Assembly (NCBI GenBank): GCA_947307225.1
Contig: CAMZIL010000003.1
Location: 1-64,000, forward strand
Reading direction: 5' to 3'
DNA length: 64,000 bases
Origin: an uncultured Candidatus Saccharibacteria bacterium
GTDB lineage: Bacteria > Patescibacteriota > Saccharimonadia > Saccharimonadales > Saccharimonadaceae
Shown here: positions 31,912-40,531 of the stretch, piece after piece
How the letters are laid out: each line of letters begins with the position of its first letter
Position numbering within the stretch: the first letter of the stretch is position 1
Program-made: the position numbers and the translations under genes
The notes under the pieces: generated by a model
Told to the model about the DNA's origin: nothing
Database searches by the model: none
The model's input: only the letters and a program-made list of their open reading frames with translations

Positions 31912-33291
31912 CTAATGCCGCCGTTTCAAAAATAGAATTCCCAGTAACCCGCTTGCCACCAGAACACCAAATACTACCTTTACCATACCTGTTTTCTGTG
32001 CGAGCCCAGCGCCGCCAGACCGTGTAATATCTACCATCGGAACATCTTCGACGGGCAGGGCAGTAGCCTTCTCCTCCTCGCTAGCTGACGGCAAAGGGCT
32101 CGCTCGCTGCGGCGGAGCAGGCTCATCAGGCAAAGCCGCATCCTCAACCCATTCAGGCGCGGTATCAGAAACATCATCGTCAGCAATTTCTAGAGATTCG
32201 CCAAGATCGCCATCCGCTCCCATCCAAGCGACCTGCAAGTTATAATCGCGAGAAAAATCTACGTCCCAAATCGCGAACTCACCAAGCGCCGCATCAACAT
32301 AGCCCAAATCAATGCCATTAAAGCGGAGCATTAGATATTTCGCATTCTCCGGGCTGCGCCATTTTAGTCGCAATATCTCGCCATCGCGCCAAACAGCAAT
32401 CCCCTCCGGTATCGCCGGCCCAACACTTGGCGGATCATCGACAAGCTCGTCAAACGAATCTTCGCTAAAAGCAATCGTACTGAATATCGGCATTTCCGTA
32501 CCGCCACCCTTCATATACAAATATTTCTTTGCGAGTTTCGCGATCCCCCAAGTAATCTCACCCGAAGAAGCATATTCCGTATGTCCACCATTATTAAGCG
32601 GATTCTTCGAACTGCCGCATATATAATCATCACGATTACACCAAAGCGAATACTTACCAGTCAGTCCTGGCGATTCATACGGTTTTCGCGCGCCAAACAC
32701 GCCAGCATTCGTTCGACAATTCGGCACATAGGTCCGCCATGGCGACAAAGCACCGCCGCTGCAAGCCAGCGGCGCCATTCCATCGCCTTCCGGCAAATAC
32801 GTATTCGGATCACCCAGCAGCATAATGAAATCGACATACTCCGCATCAAAATCCGGTACCGCTTGCGACACGACCATTGCACCCTGCGAATAGCCAACAA
32901 ACGCAAAATGCATATCCGGACAGTTTCGATGCTGCTCCGCAAAATGCGCCTTCAAATTTGCCACACCCTCACGCACACTATCGCCAAATTCATAAGCCTT
33001 GCCCGCCGAAACATAGGCGCCAATCAGACGCTTTATCGAAGAGATGTCTACGGCCGGGTAGGGTAAATCGTAAACAAAGACCGACAGACGGTAGTTCTCT
33101 GTAATCTTCGCCGCCGCAGTCTCGATTGCACGTAATTCATCCGTATCGCCAAGCGCGCCGCCCGACCCGCGCGCATAAATCATTTCCAAATCGTAGCACG
33201 GCCAAACGTCTGGACTCATCAGAATCTCGACCGCAAAACAATTGCTCGTAAGAAGCAGATTTATTACCAAAATTAACCCAAATTTTTTCAT
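31912..33291 (-). CDS. Secreted, membrane-anchored cutinase-like hydrolase
   Basis: 459 aa from ATG 33291. A signal peptide (LILVINLLLTSNCFA, about 5-19) precedes a cutinase-type alpha/beta hydrolase: DLEMIYARGSGG (oxyanion region), nucleophile FVGYSQGAM (S135), CNRDDYICG (D221/D222 between cysteines) and GGHTEYASSG (H237). Disulfide-type Cys placement matches actinobacterial cutinase-like proteins. A fibronectin-like segment (about 300-375), a Pro/Glu-rich stalk and a C-terminal helix ending KRRH follow, so the enzyme is probably held outside the cell. AQKTG before the helix recalls a sorting signal but is not a clean LPxTG. It may act on host mycolate, lipid or polyester; that is inference. 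Confidence 0.85.
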   Translation of the reverse strand: MKKFGLILVINLLLTSNCFAVEILMSPDVWPCYDLEMIYARGSGGALGDTDELRAIETAAAKITENYRLSVFVYDLPYPAVDISSIKRLIGAYVSAGKAYEFGDSVREGVANLKAHFAEQHRNCPDMHFAFVGYSQGAMVVSQAVPDFDAEYVDFIMLLGDPNTYLPEGDGMAPLACSGGALSPWRTYVPNCRTNAGVFGARKPYESPGLTGKYSLWCNRDDYICGSSKNPLNNGGHTEYASSGEITWGIAKLAKKYLYMKGGGTEMPIFSTIAFSEDSFDELVDDPPSVGPAIPEGIAVWRDGEILRLKWRSPENAKYLMLRFNGIDLGYVDAALGEFAIWDVDFSRDYNLQVAWMGADGDLGESLEIADDDVSDTAPEWVEDAALPDEPAPPQRASPLPSASEEEKATALPVEDVPMVDITRSGGAGLAQKTGMVKVVFGVLVASGLLGILFLKRRH

Positions 33292-33369
33292 GCGCCCATT
33301 ATTTTTCTGGCACCGAAAAATGTGAAGCATGAGCACGTTTATCTCTCTGTTTGCTGTATAATAATATGC

Positions 33370-34116
33370 ATGACAAATTCAGCAAAGACATCGGAAAATA
33401 TCATCGAAGTCAAGCACTTCAAGATTTCCTTTGCCCAAAAGACCGTCATCAAAGATCTATCTTTTAATGTCAAACGCGGCGAGATCTTCGGTCTTCTCGG
33501 TAGCAACGGTTCCGGTAAAACTACTACTATCCGTGCCTTGCTCGGCCTCTACTTTGCCGACAAAGGCCAACTACTTATCAACGGTAAACAATTCGACCCG
33601 AGCGATGATATCCGTATCGGTTATCTTCCAGAAGAGCGTGGCCTATACAAGAAAGAGACCGTCTATGACGTCATGATGTACTTCGCCCGCCTAAAGAAGC
33701 TCGACAATCCAAAAGAATGGATCATGAACTACCTGAAACGCGTCGGCCTCGAAGATTTTGCAAAGACCAAAGTCAACAAGCTTTCGCAGGGTATGCAACA
33801 GAAGGTTCAGCTCGGCATTTGCGTCATGAACGACCCAGAGCTCCTCATTCTCGATGAACCAACCAAGGGCTTTGACCCAGTCAACCGCCGCTTACTCATG
33901 GACATTATCGAAGAGCAGCACAAAAAAGGCTGCACCATCATCATGATTACGCACTACATGGACGAAGTCGAACGCCTCTGTGACGACATTCTCCTGTTAA
34001 AGGACGGCGTCGCTCGCGCACTCGGCCCAGTCAAGGAAGTCCGCAAACAATTCAACAACAAATCCCTTGATCAAATTTTCGTAGATATTTATGGCGAGGA
34101 GGAAAACGATGAGTAG
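33370..34116 (+). CDS. ABC transporter ATP-binding protein, NatA-like
   Basis: 248 aa. Walker A GLLGSNGSGKTTT (about 38-50), Q-loop region RIGYLPEERGLY, signature NKLSQGMQQKVQ, Walker B LLILDEPTKGFDP and the switch His in MITHYMDE. The YLPEERGLY segment is typical of NatA/ABC-2 exporters. TATAAT (33357-33362) is 7 nt before ATG 33370, so the longer frame from 33322 was rejected. It overlaps the permease by ATGA. Confidence 0.92.
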   Translation: MTNSAKTSENIIEVKHFKISFAQKTVIKDLSFNVKRGEIFGLLGSNGSGKTTTIRALLGLYFADKGQLLINGKQFDPSDDIRIGYLPEERGLYKKETVYDVMMYFARLKKLDNPKEWIMNYLKRVGLEDFAKTKVNKLSQGMQQKVQLGICVMNDPELLILDEPTKGFDPVNRRLLMDIIEEQHKKGCTIIMITHYMDEVERLCDDILLLKDGVARALGPVKEVRKQFNNKSLDQIFVDIYGEEENDE

Positions 34117-35365
34117 AACTACTGAAGTTATCCGATTTGAAGTTATGCGCAACCTAAAGAAGCCTAGCTTCTGGATTGCCGCAGTCCTTATCCCGCTCGG
34201 CTTCGCGCTCTATATGGGCGTCGCCGCACTTGTTGGCTACAATGTTGGCGAAACCGTCGAGGCTGGCACTGACACTACCGACATGAAACTCGGTATTACT
34301 GACGAATCGGAATACATCAAAGAAACCAAGTTTATGAATGCCGATAAAGAAGAGCAAGAAATCACAGTCTTCTCCAACAAGGATGCCGGCATCAAGGCTG
34401 TCAAAGACAAGAAAGTAGACATTTTCTACTACTTGCCAAAGAACTTTGCCGAAACTAAGAAAGTTGAAATCTACGCCAAACCAGCCGAAATCAGTTTGAT
34501 GGACGATTATACGTCGCCAATTCGTACGCTTCTATCGACTACCGCACTCAGCAACGTCGACGCGCTCGATGTTGCAGTTATCACCGGCATGATCGAGTAC
34601 GACACTACGACCTTCGACGCAACCGATGATCACGTCGTCGACACAAGCGAAAAGGTTAGACAAATCATCGGCCCAGCCATCGCACTTGCATGTTTCTATA
34701 TTCTTATGGTCGTGCTTGGCAACCGTCTCACCGCTGCAATGGTCGAGGAAAAAGAGAACCGCATCAGCGAGCTCATTCTCACTAGTATCAAACCAGTCAA
34801 TCTCATCATCGGCAAAATCATCTCGTTAATGATCGTTGGCATCATCCAGCTCATCATTCTCGTTATCCCAATGCTTATCCTCTACAAGGTTGGGCAGAAC
34901 GGAAACATTTTACCAGAGTGGCTAAAGCTCAGCTTTGACCTCGGTAGCATCGCGCTATACATGCTTATGCTCGTTGCATCATACTTCCTATTTACCGCTA
35001 TGAGCATGGTTGTCGGCGTTATTTCGCCAACCGCAAAAGACGCAAACTCCTATTCGTCCGTCATGATCATCATGGTCATTCTCCCAATCTTCTTCATCAA
35101 TGTCTTCATGCCATCCGGCACTAGCGCACTAACCTACATTCTTAGCTACTTCCCACCAAGCGCCCCAATCGCTTTGATGCTACGCGGCGTCTTCGGCAAC
35201 TTGCCAACCTGGGAATTCTTCCTCGGTCTTGCCGATATCGTAATCGTAGGCGCACTTATCACCAAGCTTGCAACCTACATTTTCTGCCGCAACGCGATTG
35301 AATTCACGCCAAAAATTAACTTCAAAAAGTTATTCGGCACCCCACGCAAAAGCTGGAAAAAATAG
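34109..35365 (+). CDS. ABC-2 type permease, NatB-like
   Basis: 418 aa. One N-terminal helix (about 20-42), an external domain of about 150 residues, then five or six helices, ending in a basic tail. TAAMVEEKENRISELILTSIKPVNLIIGK is the conserved ABC-2 coupling segment. GAGGAGG lies before ATG 34109, inside the ATPase gene. Exported substrate unknown; the NatAB type often exports Na+ or drugs. Confidence 0.88.
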   Translation: MSRTTEVIRFEVMRNLKKPSFWIAAVLIPLGFALYMGVAALVGYNVGETVEAGTDTTDMKLGITDESEYIKETKFMNADKEEQEITVFSNKDAGIKAVKDKKVDIFYYLPKNFAETKKVEIYAKPAEISLMDDYTSPIRTLLSTTALSNVDALDVAVITGMIEYDTTTFDATDDHVVDTSEKVRQIIGPAIALACFYILMVVLGNRLTAAMVEEKENRISELILTSIKPVNLIIGKIISLMIVGIIQLIILVIPMLILYKVGQNGNILPEWLKLSFDLGSIALYMLMLVASYFLFTAMSMVVGVISPTAKDANSYSSVMIIMVILPIFFINVFMPSGTSALTYILSYFPPSAPIALMLRGVFGNLPTWEFFLGLADIVIVGALITKLATYIFCRNAIEFTPKINFKKLFGTPRKSWKK

Positions 35366-35375
35366 CTAGCATGAC

Positions 35376-35411
35376 AAAAGTCCCCGAAGTAAAAATCTCG
35401 GGGACTTTTTG
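35376..35411. terminator. Bidirectional terminator
   Basis: AGTCCCCGA (35379-35387) and TCGGGGACT (35398-35406) pair perfectly, with AAAA and TTTTT flanks, between convergent genes. Confidence 0.92.
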
Positions 35412-36014
35412 TTAGCCAAGGTTGCCAATGACGTACTCATTGACATCATCGTCAAGCGTATTAGCGAGCTCTTCGACGACATCAAATAAGGCAAGTGCGC
35501 ATTTTTCGTCATCCTTATCGTCAGCGCCACTAACCGAGCAGTAGATATTTGCCCAGTCCGTATGAGTGATCGGTTCTTCCGCATCGCGTTTCGAAAACGA
35601 AATGTTATACATCACGCAGCCACGATACGCGGCATAGCCACTCTTGAAGGGGTACTCTGCGCTAGTACAACCATCGGAAGATGCTGAGACGCGGCTGATG
35701 TATTTTCTTCCAGAACGACGATTGATCGCGCGAAGAAAAGCAATCTTCATTGCAGTCATTGCCTCCGAATCGACAACATCGCCATCATCGAAACGACATT
35801 CAAAATCGCCGCGTTCCGGATTGACGTAATACGATTTGCTATCAAAGACAGCGCCCGTCTTGTCGCCGATCCAATCGCGAGCAGCCCAACATAGCGGCTC
35901 GATAACAATACGGATACATCCGTGCTTCGTCTTTGCGAATAACTCGATAGTGTCACACTTCTTACGTACTACTTCGACACCTTTGCTCAAAAAAATACTA
36001 TAATCCATTGCCAT
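35412..36014 (-). CDS. Hypothetical acidic protein
   Basis: 200 aa. AAAGGTGGG is about 10 nt before ATG 36014; ATG 36023 is too close to the SD. Several cysteines and mixed alpha/beta pattern (SIFLSKGVEVV, YRGCVMYNISFSKRD), ending in an acidic helix (ALFDVVEELANTLDDDV). No family recognised. Upstream TTGATA, 16 bp, TATAAT (36068-36095 on the minus strand) is its promoter, interleaved with the prmC box. Confidence 0.68.
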   Translation of the reverse strand: MAMDYSIFLSKGVEVVRKKCDTIELFAKTKHGCIRIVIEPLCWAARDWIGDKTGAVFDSKSYYVNPERGDFECRFDDGDVVDSEAMTAMKIAFLRAINRRSGRKYISRVSASSDGCTSAEYPFKSGYAAYRGCVMYNISFSKRDAEEPITHTDWANIYCSVSGADDKDDEKCALALFDVVEELANTLDDDVNEYVIGNLG

Positions 36015-36111
36015 AAGAAACATCCCACCTTTCTATAGAGAATCGGCAACTACAAGTTATCATATATATTATAGCACAAAATGGCAAAATATCAAGTGAT
36101 ATAATACTAGC

Positions 36112-36876
36112 ATGACTATCATGGAGTGGCTGACAAGCGCCAGTAAAAGTATCGACCGCCTCGACGCGGAGCTAATTTTGACGCATTTTCTAGAAGCGTC
36201 AGACCGCAGTTATTTAGCCGCTCATGCCGACGACGAGTTGCCAAATACCGCCGTTATCGACGGCTACGTCGAACGTCGCGCCAAGAACGAACCGCTCGCT
36301 TACATCCTCGGCTACCGCGAATTCTACGGCCGTCGTTTCTTCGTAACACCAGACGTACTCATTCCGCGTCCAGAAAGCGAGGATATTATCGAGATTGTAA
36401 AAGAGCAGAACCCGTCCGAGATCCTCGACGTTGGCACCGGCTCCGGTTGTCTCGCCATCACGCTCACACTCGAACTGTCAGAGGCTCACGTCGCTGCCGT
36501 AGATATTTCCGACGATGCGCTACGCATTGCGCAAAAAAATGCCGCACATCACAATGCAAAAGTCGAATTCCATAAATCCAATCTTCTTGAAAGCTATCAG
36601 CCAAAACCCGGCACACTAATTGTCGCAAATCTACCGTATGTCGACGCAAATTGGGATTGGCTAGACCATAGAACCCTAAATTATGAGCCTGACCTCGCGC
36701 TTTATGCCGAGCAGGGCGGACTAGAACTAATTTATCGGCTCATCGACCAAGCGCCAGCCGAATGTCCGCTCATCCTCGAAGCCGATCCTAGCCAGCATGA
36801 GGCTATCGTTAGCTATGCGGCGAAGCAGAACCGCAAGCTAGTCAAACAACAAAACTTCATTATCTATTTGCAATAA
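36112..36876 (+). CDS. prmC: Release factor glutamine N5-methyltransferase
   Basis: 254 aa. An N-terminal helical domain (RLDAELILTHFLE) is followed by REFYGRRFFVTPDVLIPRPESE, SAM motif LDVGTGSGCLAITL and the catalytic motif, here VANLPYVD where NPPY is usual. YEPDLALYAEQGGLELI is also conserved. It methylates the GGQ Gln of RF1/RF2. TATAAT (36100-36105) is 6 nt before ATG, so it is leaderless; ATG 36121 is an alternative. Confidence 0.92.
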   Translation: MTIMEWLTSASKSIDRLDAELILTHFLEASDRSYLAAHADDELPNTAVIDGYVERRAKNEPLAYILGYREFYGRRFFVTPDVLIPRPESEDIIEIVKEQNPSEILDVGTGSGCLAITLTLELSEAHVAAVDISDDALRIAQKNAAHHNAKVEFHKSNLLESYQPKPGTLIVANLPYVDANWDWLDHRTLNYEPDLALYAEQGGLELIYRLIDQAPAECPLILEADPSQHEAIVSYAAKQNRKLVKQQNFIIYLQ

Positions 36877-36904
36877 AAAATCGCCAAAACGGCGTAAATA
36901 AAAA

Positions 36905-36981
36905 TGGTGGAGCGTGAGGGATTCAAACCCTCGACCTCCTGCTTGCAAAGCAGGCGCTCTAATCAGCTGAGCTAACGCCCC
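36905..36981 (-). tRNA. tRNA-Ala (TGC)
   Basis: On the minus strand GGGGCGT pairs with ACGCTCC (one G-U), the anticodon stem CCTGC/GCAGG encloses TTTGCAA giving TGC, and CCA is encoded. A weak hairpin with a T-run (about 36878-36893) lies downstream. TTGCAT, 17 bp, TAATAT lies upstream. Confidence 0.96.
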
Positions 36982-36990
36982 AAAATAAGG

Positions 36991-37018
36991 TGTAGAAAGC
37001 GGGGGGGCGCTTTCTACA
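36991..37018 (-). repeat. Perfect hairpin with homopolymer loop in the tRNA-Ala 5' leader
   Basis: TGTAGAAAGC (36991-37000) and GCTTTCTACA (37009-37018) are perfect 10-bp arms around a loop of seven G and one C (C-run on the transcribed strand). It lies 9 bp from the mature tRNA end and after the predicted start of transcription. Confidence 0.7.
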
Positions 37019-37060
37019 GACCTAATATTATCACGAATAACCAAAAAATGCAAGAGCAGT

Positions 37061-37105
37061 AAAAAGCCCGGCCTACTCCCCACAAAGGGAGAGCACTGCC
37101 GGGCT
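37061..37105 (-). terminator. Terminator of the 271-aa orphan gene
   Basis: AGCCCGGC (37065-37072) and GCCGGGCT (37098-37105) with a nested CTCCC/GGGAG stem; the minus-strand transcript ends in TTTTT. Confidence 0.87.
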
Positions 37106-37143
37106 AGTTACCTATGTTTCTTTCACATTATGCCAATTATTCA

Positions 37144-37959
37144 TCAGACTGTAAGTATCTCCTTAGATAATCCTACGATCGACAACGTTTTGTCAGGGTT
37201 ATCGTCGCCAATCAAAGTCCAATTGTCGTCCTCATAGAAACTATTAGAAATTGCGTCACGGAGCGCGTTAAATGCGTCCTGGTCGTCTTTGGCGAAATCG
37301 CCAAACTCGTCTTCGATCGCAATCACTCCTTCGCAATATGAAGTCTTTCTTTTCCAGTACCAGAACCGATCGTTTGCAATTGCTATCTGCCAACAATATT
37401 CATTGTTTTTCTCATTGATAAACCAAATCGGACATGTCGCAATGCGCTCGACGACGGTCTTTATGATACGATCATGCGAAGTCATCTTCTCGCCCGGAGG
37501 AATATACTCCGTCCCCGGGTAATATGCAGCGTCATAGTCAACCTCGTCATCGATTTCATCATCCCCTGAATCAAAAAGGATTGAGAACCAATACATAGTC
37601 GAATTCTGGAACGTCTTGTAATCTTTGCCGAATACTTCAAGAACCTCAAGCAATCCCTTGTCGTTCGGACCAGCAAATGCGCCGAACACATCTGTTTCGG
37701 CACGAGAAGTCCATACACGACGATAGCAAACCACAAAATCTGCAACCATTTCCTCAAATAACTCATCGATACTATAGTCAGCATCTTCTGTGCCTTTGCG
37801 GATAATATGATATGCAACCTCGCCACTTGCTTTCATGTACTCGACATAAATCTCGTCCTCCAAAGCAGTAGCGCGCATGGAGTAGCCACTGCCGAATTTA
37901 AACGGTCTAGCGGCGGTCTTCTTGAACATTGAACGAACTAAATCTTTATTTGCATCCAT
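37144..37959 (-). CDS. Hypothetical acidic protein
   Basis: 271 aa. AAGGGGGTTATTTAC precedes ATG, like the AAGGGGGTTAACATC before the orphan at 25392. It is Trp/Tyr-rich with an acidic centre (DSGDDEIDDEVDYD) and pieces such as CPIWFINEKNNEYCWQIAIA and RFWYWKRKTSYCEG. No signal, membrane helix or known domain was seen. A perfect inverted repeat TAAGATA/TATCTTA (38023-38040) lies upstream, a possible operator or end of hlyIII transcription. Confidence 0.68.
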   Translation of the reverse strand: MDANKDLVRSMFKKTAARPFKFGSGYSMRATALEDEIYVEYMKASGEVAYHIIRKGTEDADYSIDELFEEMVADFVVCYRRVWTSRAETDVFGAFAGPNDKGLLEVLEVFGKDYKTFQNSTMYWFSILFDSGDDEIDDEVDYDAAYYPGTEYIPPGEKMTSHDRIIKTVVERIATCPIWFINEKNNEYCWQIAIANDRFWYWKRKTSYCEGVIAIEDEFGDFAKDDQDAFNALRDAISNSFYEDDNWTLIGDDNPDKTLSIVGLSKEILTV

Positions 37960-38050
37960 GTAAATAACCCCCTTACATAGGTATAGTTTTTGGAAATGAG
38001 CATAATGTTTACAGAAACACCCTAAGATAAGTCTATCTTAACAGATAAAG

Positions 38051-38728
38051 CTAAAGGATGCAAAGGAGAATCATCAAACTATGGCAAATACTGCCGCCGA
38101 GCACGAGCAAATGGAATACCGAGTGCATATAGCGGAACTCTTTTTCGAGTCCAAAGAACATTGCGCCAATCGTATACATAATGCCGCCCATAAACAAGAG
38201 AATCGTTCCCATCGGCGGCAAAACTGCCATGAGGCTCGGAAGACAAAGAATAATGCACCAGCCGAGGCCTAAATAACAGGCCATCGAAAAGCTTGCAAAC
38301 TTTTTTAAATCAATCGCATTCAATATTATCCCAATAATCGACATAAGCCATACTACGCCAAACATAATCCAGGCCGTCACTGGCTCGGTATGCATTAAAG
38401 CAATCAGGGTCACTGGAGTATAAGTACCAGCAATCAGCAGGAAAATTGAGCAATGGTCGATAATCTGCATAACCTTTTTCGGACAGCGTTCAGACTTTAG
38501 GCCGTGATAAATCGCCGAAATAGAGAATAGGACGAGCATCGAAATCGAAAAAGCGAGGCCAGTCAAAACACCCGCCGCGCCATACTCGATCGCGCCGCGA
38601 ATAATACAGAGCACCATGACCGGAATTGCAAACGCCGCGCCAACAATATGCGAGACCATATTAAAAATCTCTTCGCCGCGCGTATAATCCGGAAGCTTTC
38701 TCTCTGCAAGCTTGGTTCGTTTTTTCAT
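38051..38728 (-). CDS. Hemolysin III/PAQR-family membrane protein
   Basis: 225 aa, seven helices. SISAIYHGL, DHCSIFLLIAGTYTPV and near the end HSVFHLLVLGGSICH are the three HlyIII metal-site motifs. The family is related to adiponectin receptors and probably hydrolyses or binds lipids; haemolysis is not implied. TATAAT (38736-38741 on the minus strand) overlaps an upstream in-frame ATG; ATG 38728 is 7 nt behind it and is preferred, giving a leaderless mRNA. Confidence 0.9.
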   Translation of the reverse strand: MKKRTKLAERKLPDYTRGEEIFNMVSHIVGAAFAIPVMVLCIIRGAIEYGAAGVLTGLAFSISMLVLFSISAIYHGLKSERCPKKVMQIIDHCSIFLLIAGTYTPVTLIALMHTEPVTAWIMFGVVWLMSIIGIILNAIDLKKFASFSMACYLGLGWCIILCLPSLMAVLPPMGTILLFMGGIMYTIGAMFFGLEKEFRYMHSVFHLLVLGGSICHSLMILLCIL

Positions 38729-38791
38729 TAGCTCCATTATACCTCAAAGATTTGCGGTATAATAAGCTTAAATACATATGAGGAGTATTAG

Positions 38792-39391
38792 ATGTCAGAC
38801 AAAGTAGCTCACAAAATCGAAGTCAAAGAAGCGAAAAAGATTCGCAAATTTGCTATGCCAGTCAGCCTAAACCTAATTTTGCTCGCACTTGGCATCTGTC
38901 TTGTTATCTGGGCCGACAAGGTTACTAGCCTTATTTCTATTGCCATCGGCGCCACCTTCCTCGTCTGCGCAATCTATAATTTCATCGCTTGGGCGCGCAT
39001 CGAAAACCGCAGCCTCACCGACAACACAAAGCTCTTTAGCGCCATCGCTCTCTCAATCGCGGGCGGCTTCCTCATTATCCAAAACGGCTTCATCAAGGAA
39101 GTCATCTCCATCATTATCGGCATATTCCTTCTCGTAGAAAGCATCTTCCGCATGCAGGATGCGCTTGCTAGCAAAAAGTTTAATCCAAACTACCAGAACG
39201 CGCTCATTCTATCCATCGTCGGCGTCATCCTTGGTGCGCTCTGTGTTTTCGGCAAAATCATCGTCCCGGACCTCATGATGCAAGTCCTCGGTATTATCCT
39301 TATCATCTTTGCAGTCGTAGATATGTCCGGCGGTGTCATGGTCAACAAATCCGCCAAAACCGTCAGCTCAAAAGTAATCGACGAAAAATAA
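38792..39391 (+). CDS. DUF308/HdeD-like membrane protein
   Basis: 199 aa, six helices in three similar pairs (LILLALGICLVIWAD, ALSIAGGFLIIQNG, LSIVGVILGALCVFG), the repeated glycine pattern of DUF308. GAGGAG precedes ATG; TATAAT (38758-38763) is divergent from the HlyIII box 16 bp away. Role unknown; HdeD is linked to acid stress in enterics. Confidence 0.75.
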   Translation: MSDKVAHKIEVKEAKKIRKFAMPVSLNLILLALGICLVIWADKVTSLISIAIGATFLVCAIYNFIAWARIENRSLTDNTKLFSAIALSIAGGFLIIQNGFIKEVISIIIGIFLLVESIFRMQDALASKKFNPNYQNALILSIVGVILGALCVFGKIIVPDLMMQVLGIILIIFAVVDMSGGVMVNKSAKTVSSKVIDEK

Positions 39392-39392
39392 G

Positions 39393-39488
39393 TTAGTTGC
39401 CGCAGGCGAGCATTTCTTCGCCATCTTGCTCGGACTCGGCTAATTCCGAATCTAAAATCGCTAGGCTTTCATCATCGGTATTTTCCAT
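39393..39488 (-). CDS. 31-aa acidic micro-protein with leaderless signal
   Basis: The minus strand encodes MENTDDESLAILDSELAESE followed by eleven residues ending ACGN. Ten of the 31 residues are Asp or Glu. TAAAAT (39495-39500) lies 6 nt before ATG, the spacing of other genes here, and a strong terminator of the upstream gene ends just before it. Predicted as one amphipathic helix. Small size keeps confidence moderate. Confidence 0.5.
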   Translation of the reverse strand: MENTDDESLAILDSELAESEQDGEEMLACGN

Positions 39489-39504
39489 ACCATCATTTTA
39501 CATA

Positions 39505-39537
39505 AAAAAATCCGGAGTCGCTAGTGGCTCCGGCAAA
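39505..39537 (-). terminator. Terminator of the 231-aa orphan gene
   Basis: On the minus strand GCCGGAG and CTCCGG pair around a 10-nt loop and run into ATTTTTTT. Confidence 0.85.
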
Positions 39538-39566
39538 AAAGTCGAATAATCTAGTTCGCAACTTTT

Positions 39567-40262
39567 TTAGATTGTTCCAACGGGAATCATTTCTCCATCA
39601 ACGAGGCCAACGATTGAATCACCGGTTACACTCGGGACAGAGAAGTCATCTGCATCGTGTTCGAATCCCCAGAGCTGAATTGTACGGCCGTATTTTTCGC
39701 CGTCCACGTGTCCCTGTGGCATTTCGATTCCTCTGTATCTGTCGAGGTTCCACACGATTGCGGAAAACGGACGATAACGCAGGGCATACTTGTCGTAGCC
39801 GACTGTTATGATCTTACCGTCATCGAAAGATGACACTTTCGCCGGATAGGCATTAAAGATGATCGGAAAACCTTCGAACTGACCGACAAACGGCGCATAT
39901 GCATTCGTTTCAGCCTGGTCAATAAGGAATCTGGACACCTTAGACTCACCCTTGTAGGCGAGATAGCCCATCACGCTTAAATACTCTGACGCTTCCGTCA
40001 TAGCCTCGACGAGGGCATTAATCGGATCTTCCTCGTCTTCAAGCTTCGCGAAGCTGAAGTATTCCGGCCTTAAAGAAAATCTGCCGAGATTCTCGCTCGT
40101 AGAAAAGCAGATCTTGCCGATGTTTTCTTTGGTCTGTTCAAGAGGTTCTCTTAAAACATAGCCGCCATCACCATAGGTGAAGTCGAGGTCTTTGAATTTT
40201 TCTCCGAGAAAAGTTATGAACTGATATTTTCGACTCGGAATGTACCCATTAGTTTTGCTCAT
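39567..40262 (-). CDS. Hypothetical protein
   Basis: 231 aa. AAAGGAG lies 10 nt before ATG on the minus strand. Mixed alpha/beta sequence with YGDGGYVLREPLEQTKE, YFSFAKLEDEEDP, IIFNAYPAKVSSFDDGKIITVG and a beta-rich C-terminus. No signal or helix, no family recognised. It belongs to the TTGACTTT promoter set. Confidence 0.68.
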   Translation of the reverse strand: MSKTNGYIPSRKYQFITFLGEKFKDLDFTYGDGGYVLREPLEQTKENIGKICFSTSENLGRFSLRPEYFSFAKLEDEEDPINALVEAMTEASEYLSVMGYLAYKGESKVSRFLIDQAETNAYAPFVGQFEGFPIIFNAYPAKVSSFDDGKIITVGYDKYALRYRPFSAIVWNLDRYRGIEMPQGHVDGEKYGRTIQLWGFEHDADDFSVPSVTGDSIVGLVDGEMIPVGTI

Positions 40263-40331
40263 ACAAACACGCTCCTTTCGCGGTCGCTTACAGGGTGGGA
40301 AGGTTTCTTATGAGATAATGCTATAAGTTCC

Positions 40332-40360
40332 ATTATACCACATATGCTTAAAAAAGTCAA
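40332..40360 (-). promoter_or_regulatory. TTGACTTT-type promoter of the 231-aa orphan
   Basis: On the minus strand TTGACT (40360-40355), 17 bp, TATAAT (40337-40332), then a 70-nt leader with AAAGGAG. Confidence 0.85.
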
Positions 40361-40380
40361 TATAGACCTACTCAAAAAAA

Positions 40381-40402
40381 GAACTCCTGCGGAGTCTTTT
40401 TT
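40381..40402. terminator. Terminator near tRNA-Gln
   Basis: ACTCC (40383-40387) and GGAGT (40391-40395) around TGC, with A7 and T6 flanks. It ends tRNA-Gln transcription on the minus strand. Confidence 0.7.
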
Positions 40403-40413
40403 ATTTTTCTTTG

Positions 40414-40488
40414 TGGCTGGGCCTGCAGGATTCGAACCTGCGAATGACGGGACCAAAACCCGTTGCCTTACCACTTGGCGAAGGCCCA
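40414..40488 (-). tRNA. tRNA-Gln (TTG)
   Basis: On the minus strand TGGGCCT pairs with AGGCCCA, ACGGG/CCCGT encloses TTTTGGT giving TTG, the T-arm has GGTTCGAATCC and CCA is encoded. TAAAAT (40504-40499) is a nearby -10. Confidence 0.96.
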
Positions 40489-40531
40489 ATCTGCAGGACA
40501 TTTTAGCATAAAAATAAGATATAATCTAGGT

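Noticed and set aside
32581..33066. 161-codon frame antisense to the cutinase-like gene
   Set aside because: No recognisable protein and no RBS; the minus-strand frame has signal, triad and stalk.
39524..39811. Arg-rich frame on the plus strand opposite the 231-aa orphan
   Set aside because: Composition typical of an antisense shadow; no start signal.
40463..40531. Upstream extension of the membrane-protein gene
   Set aside because: It would be read through tRNA-Gln; the -10 box fixes the start at 40532.
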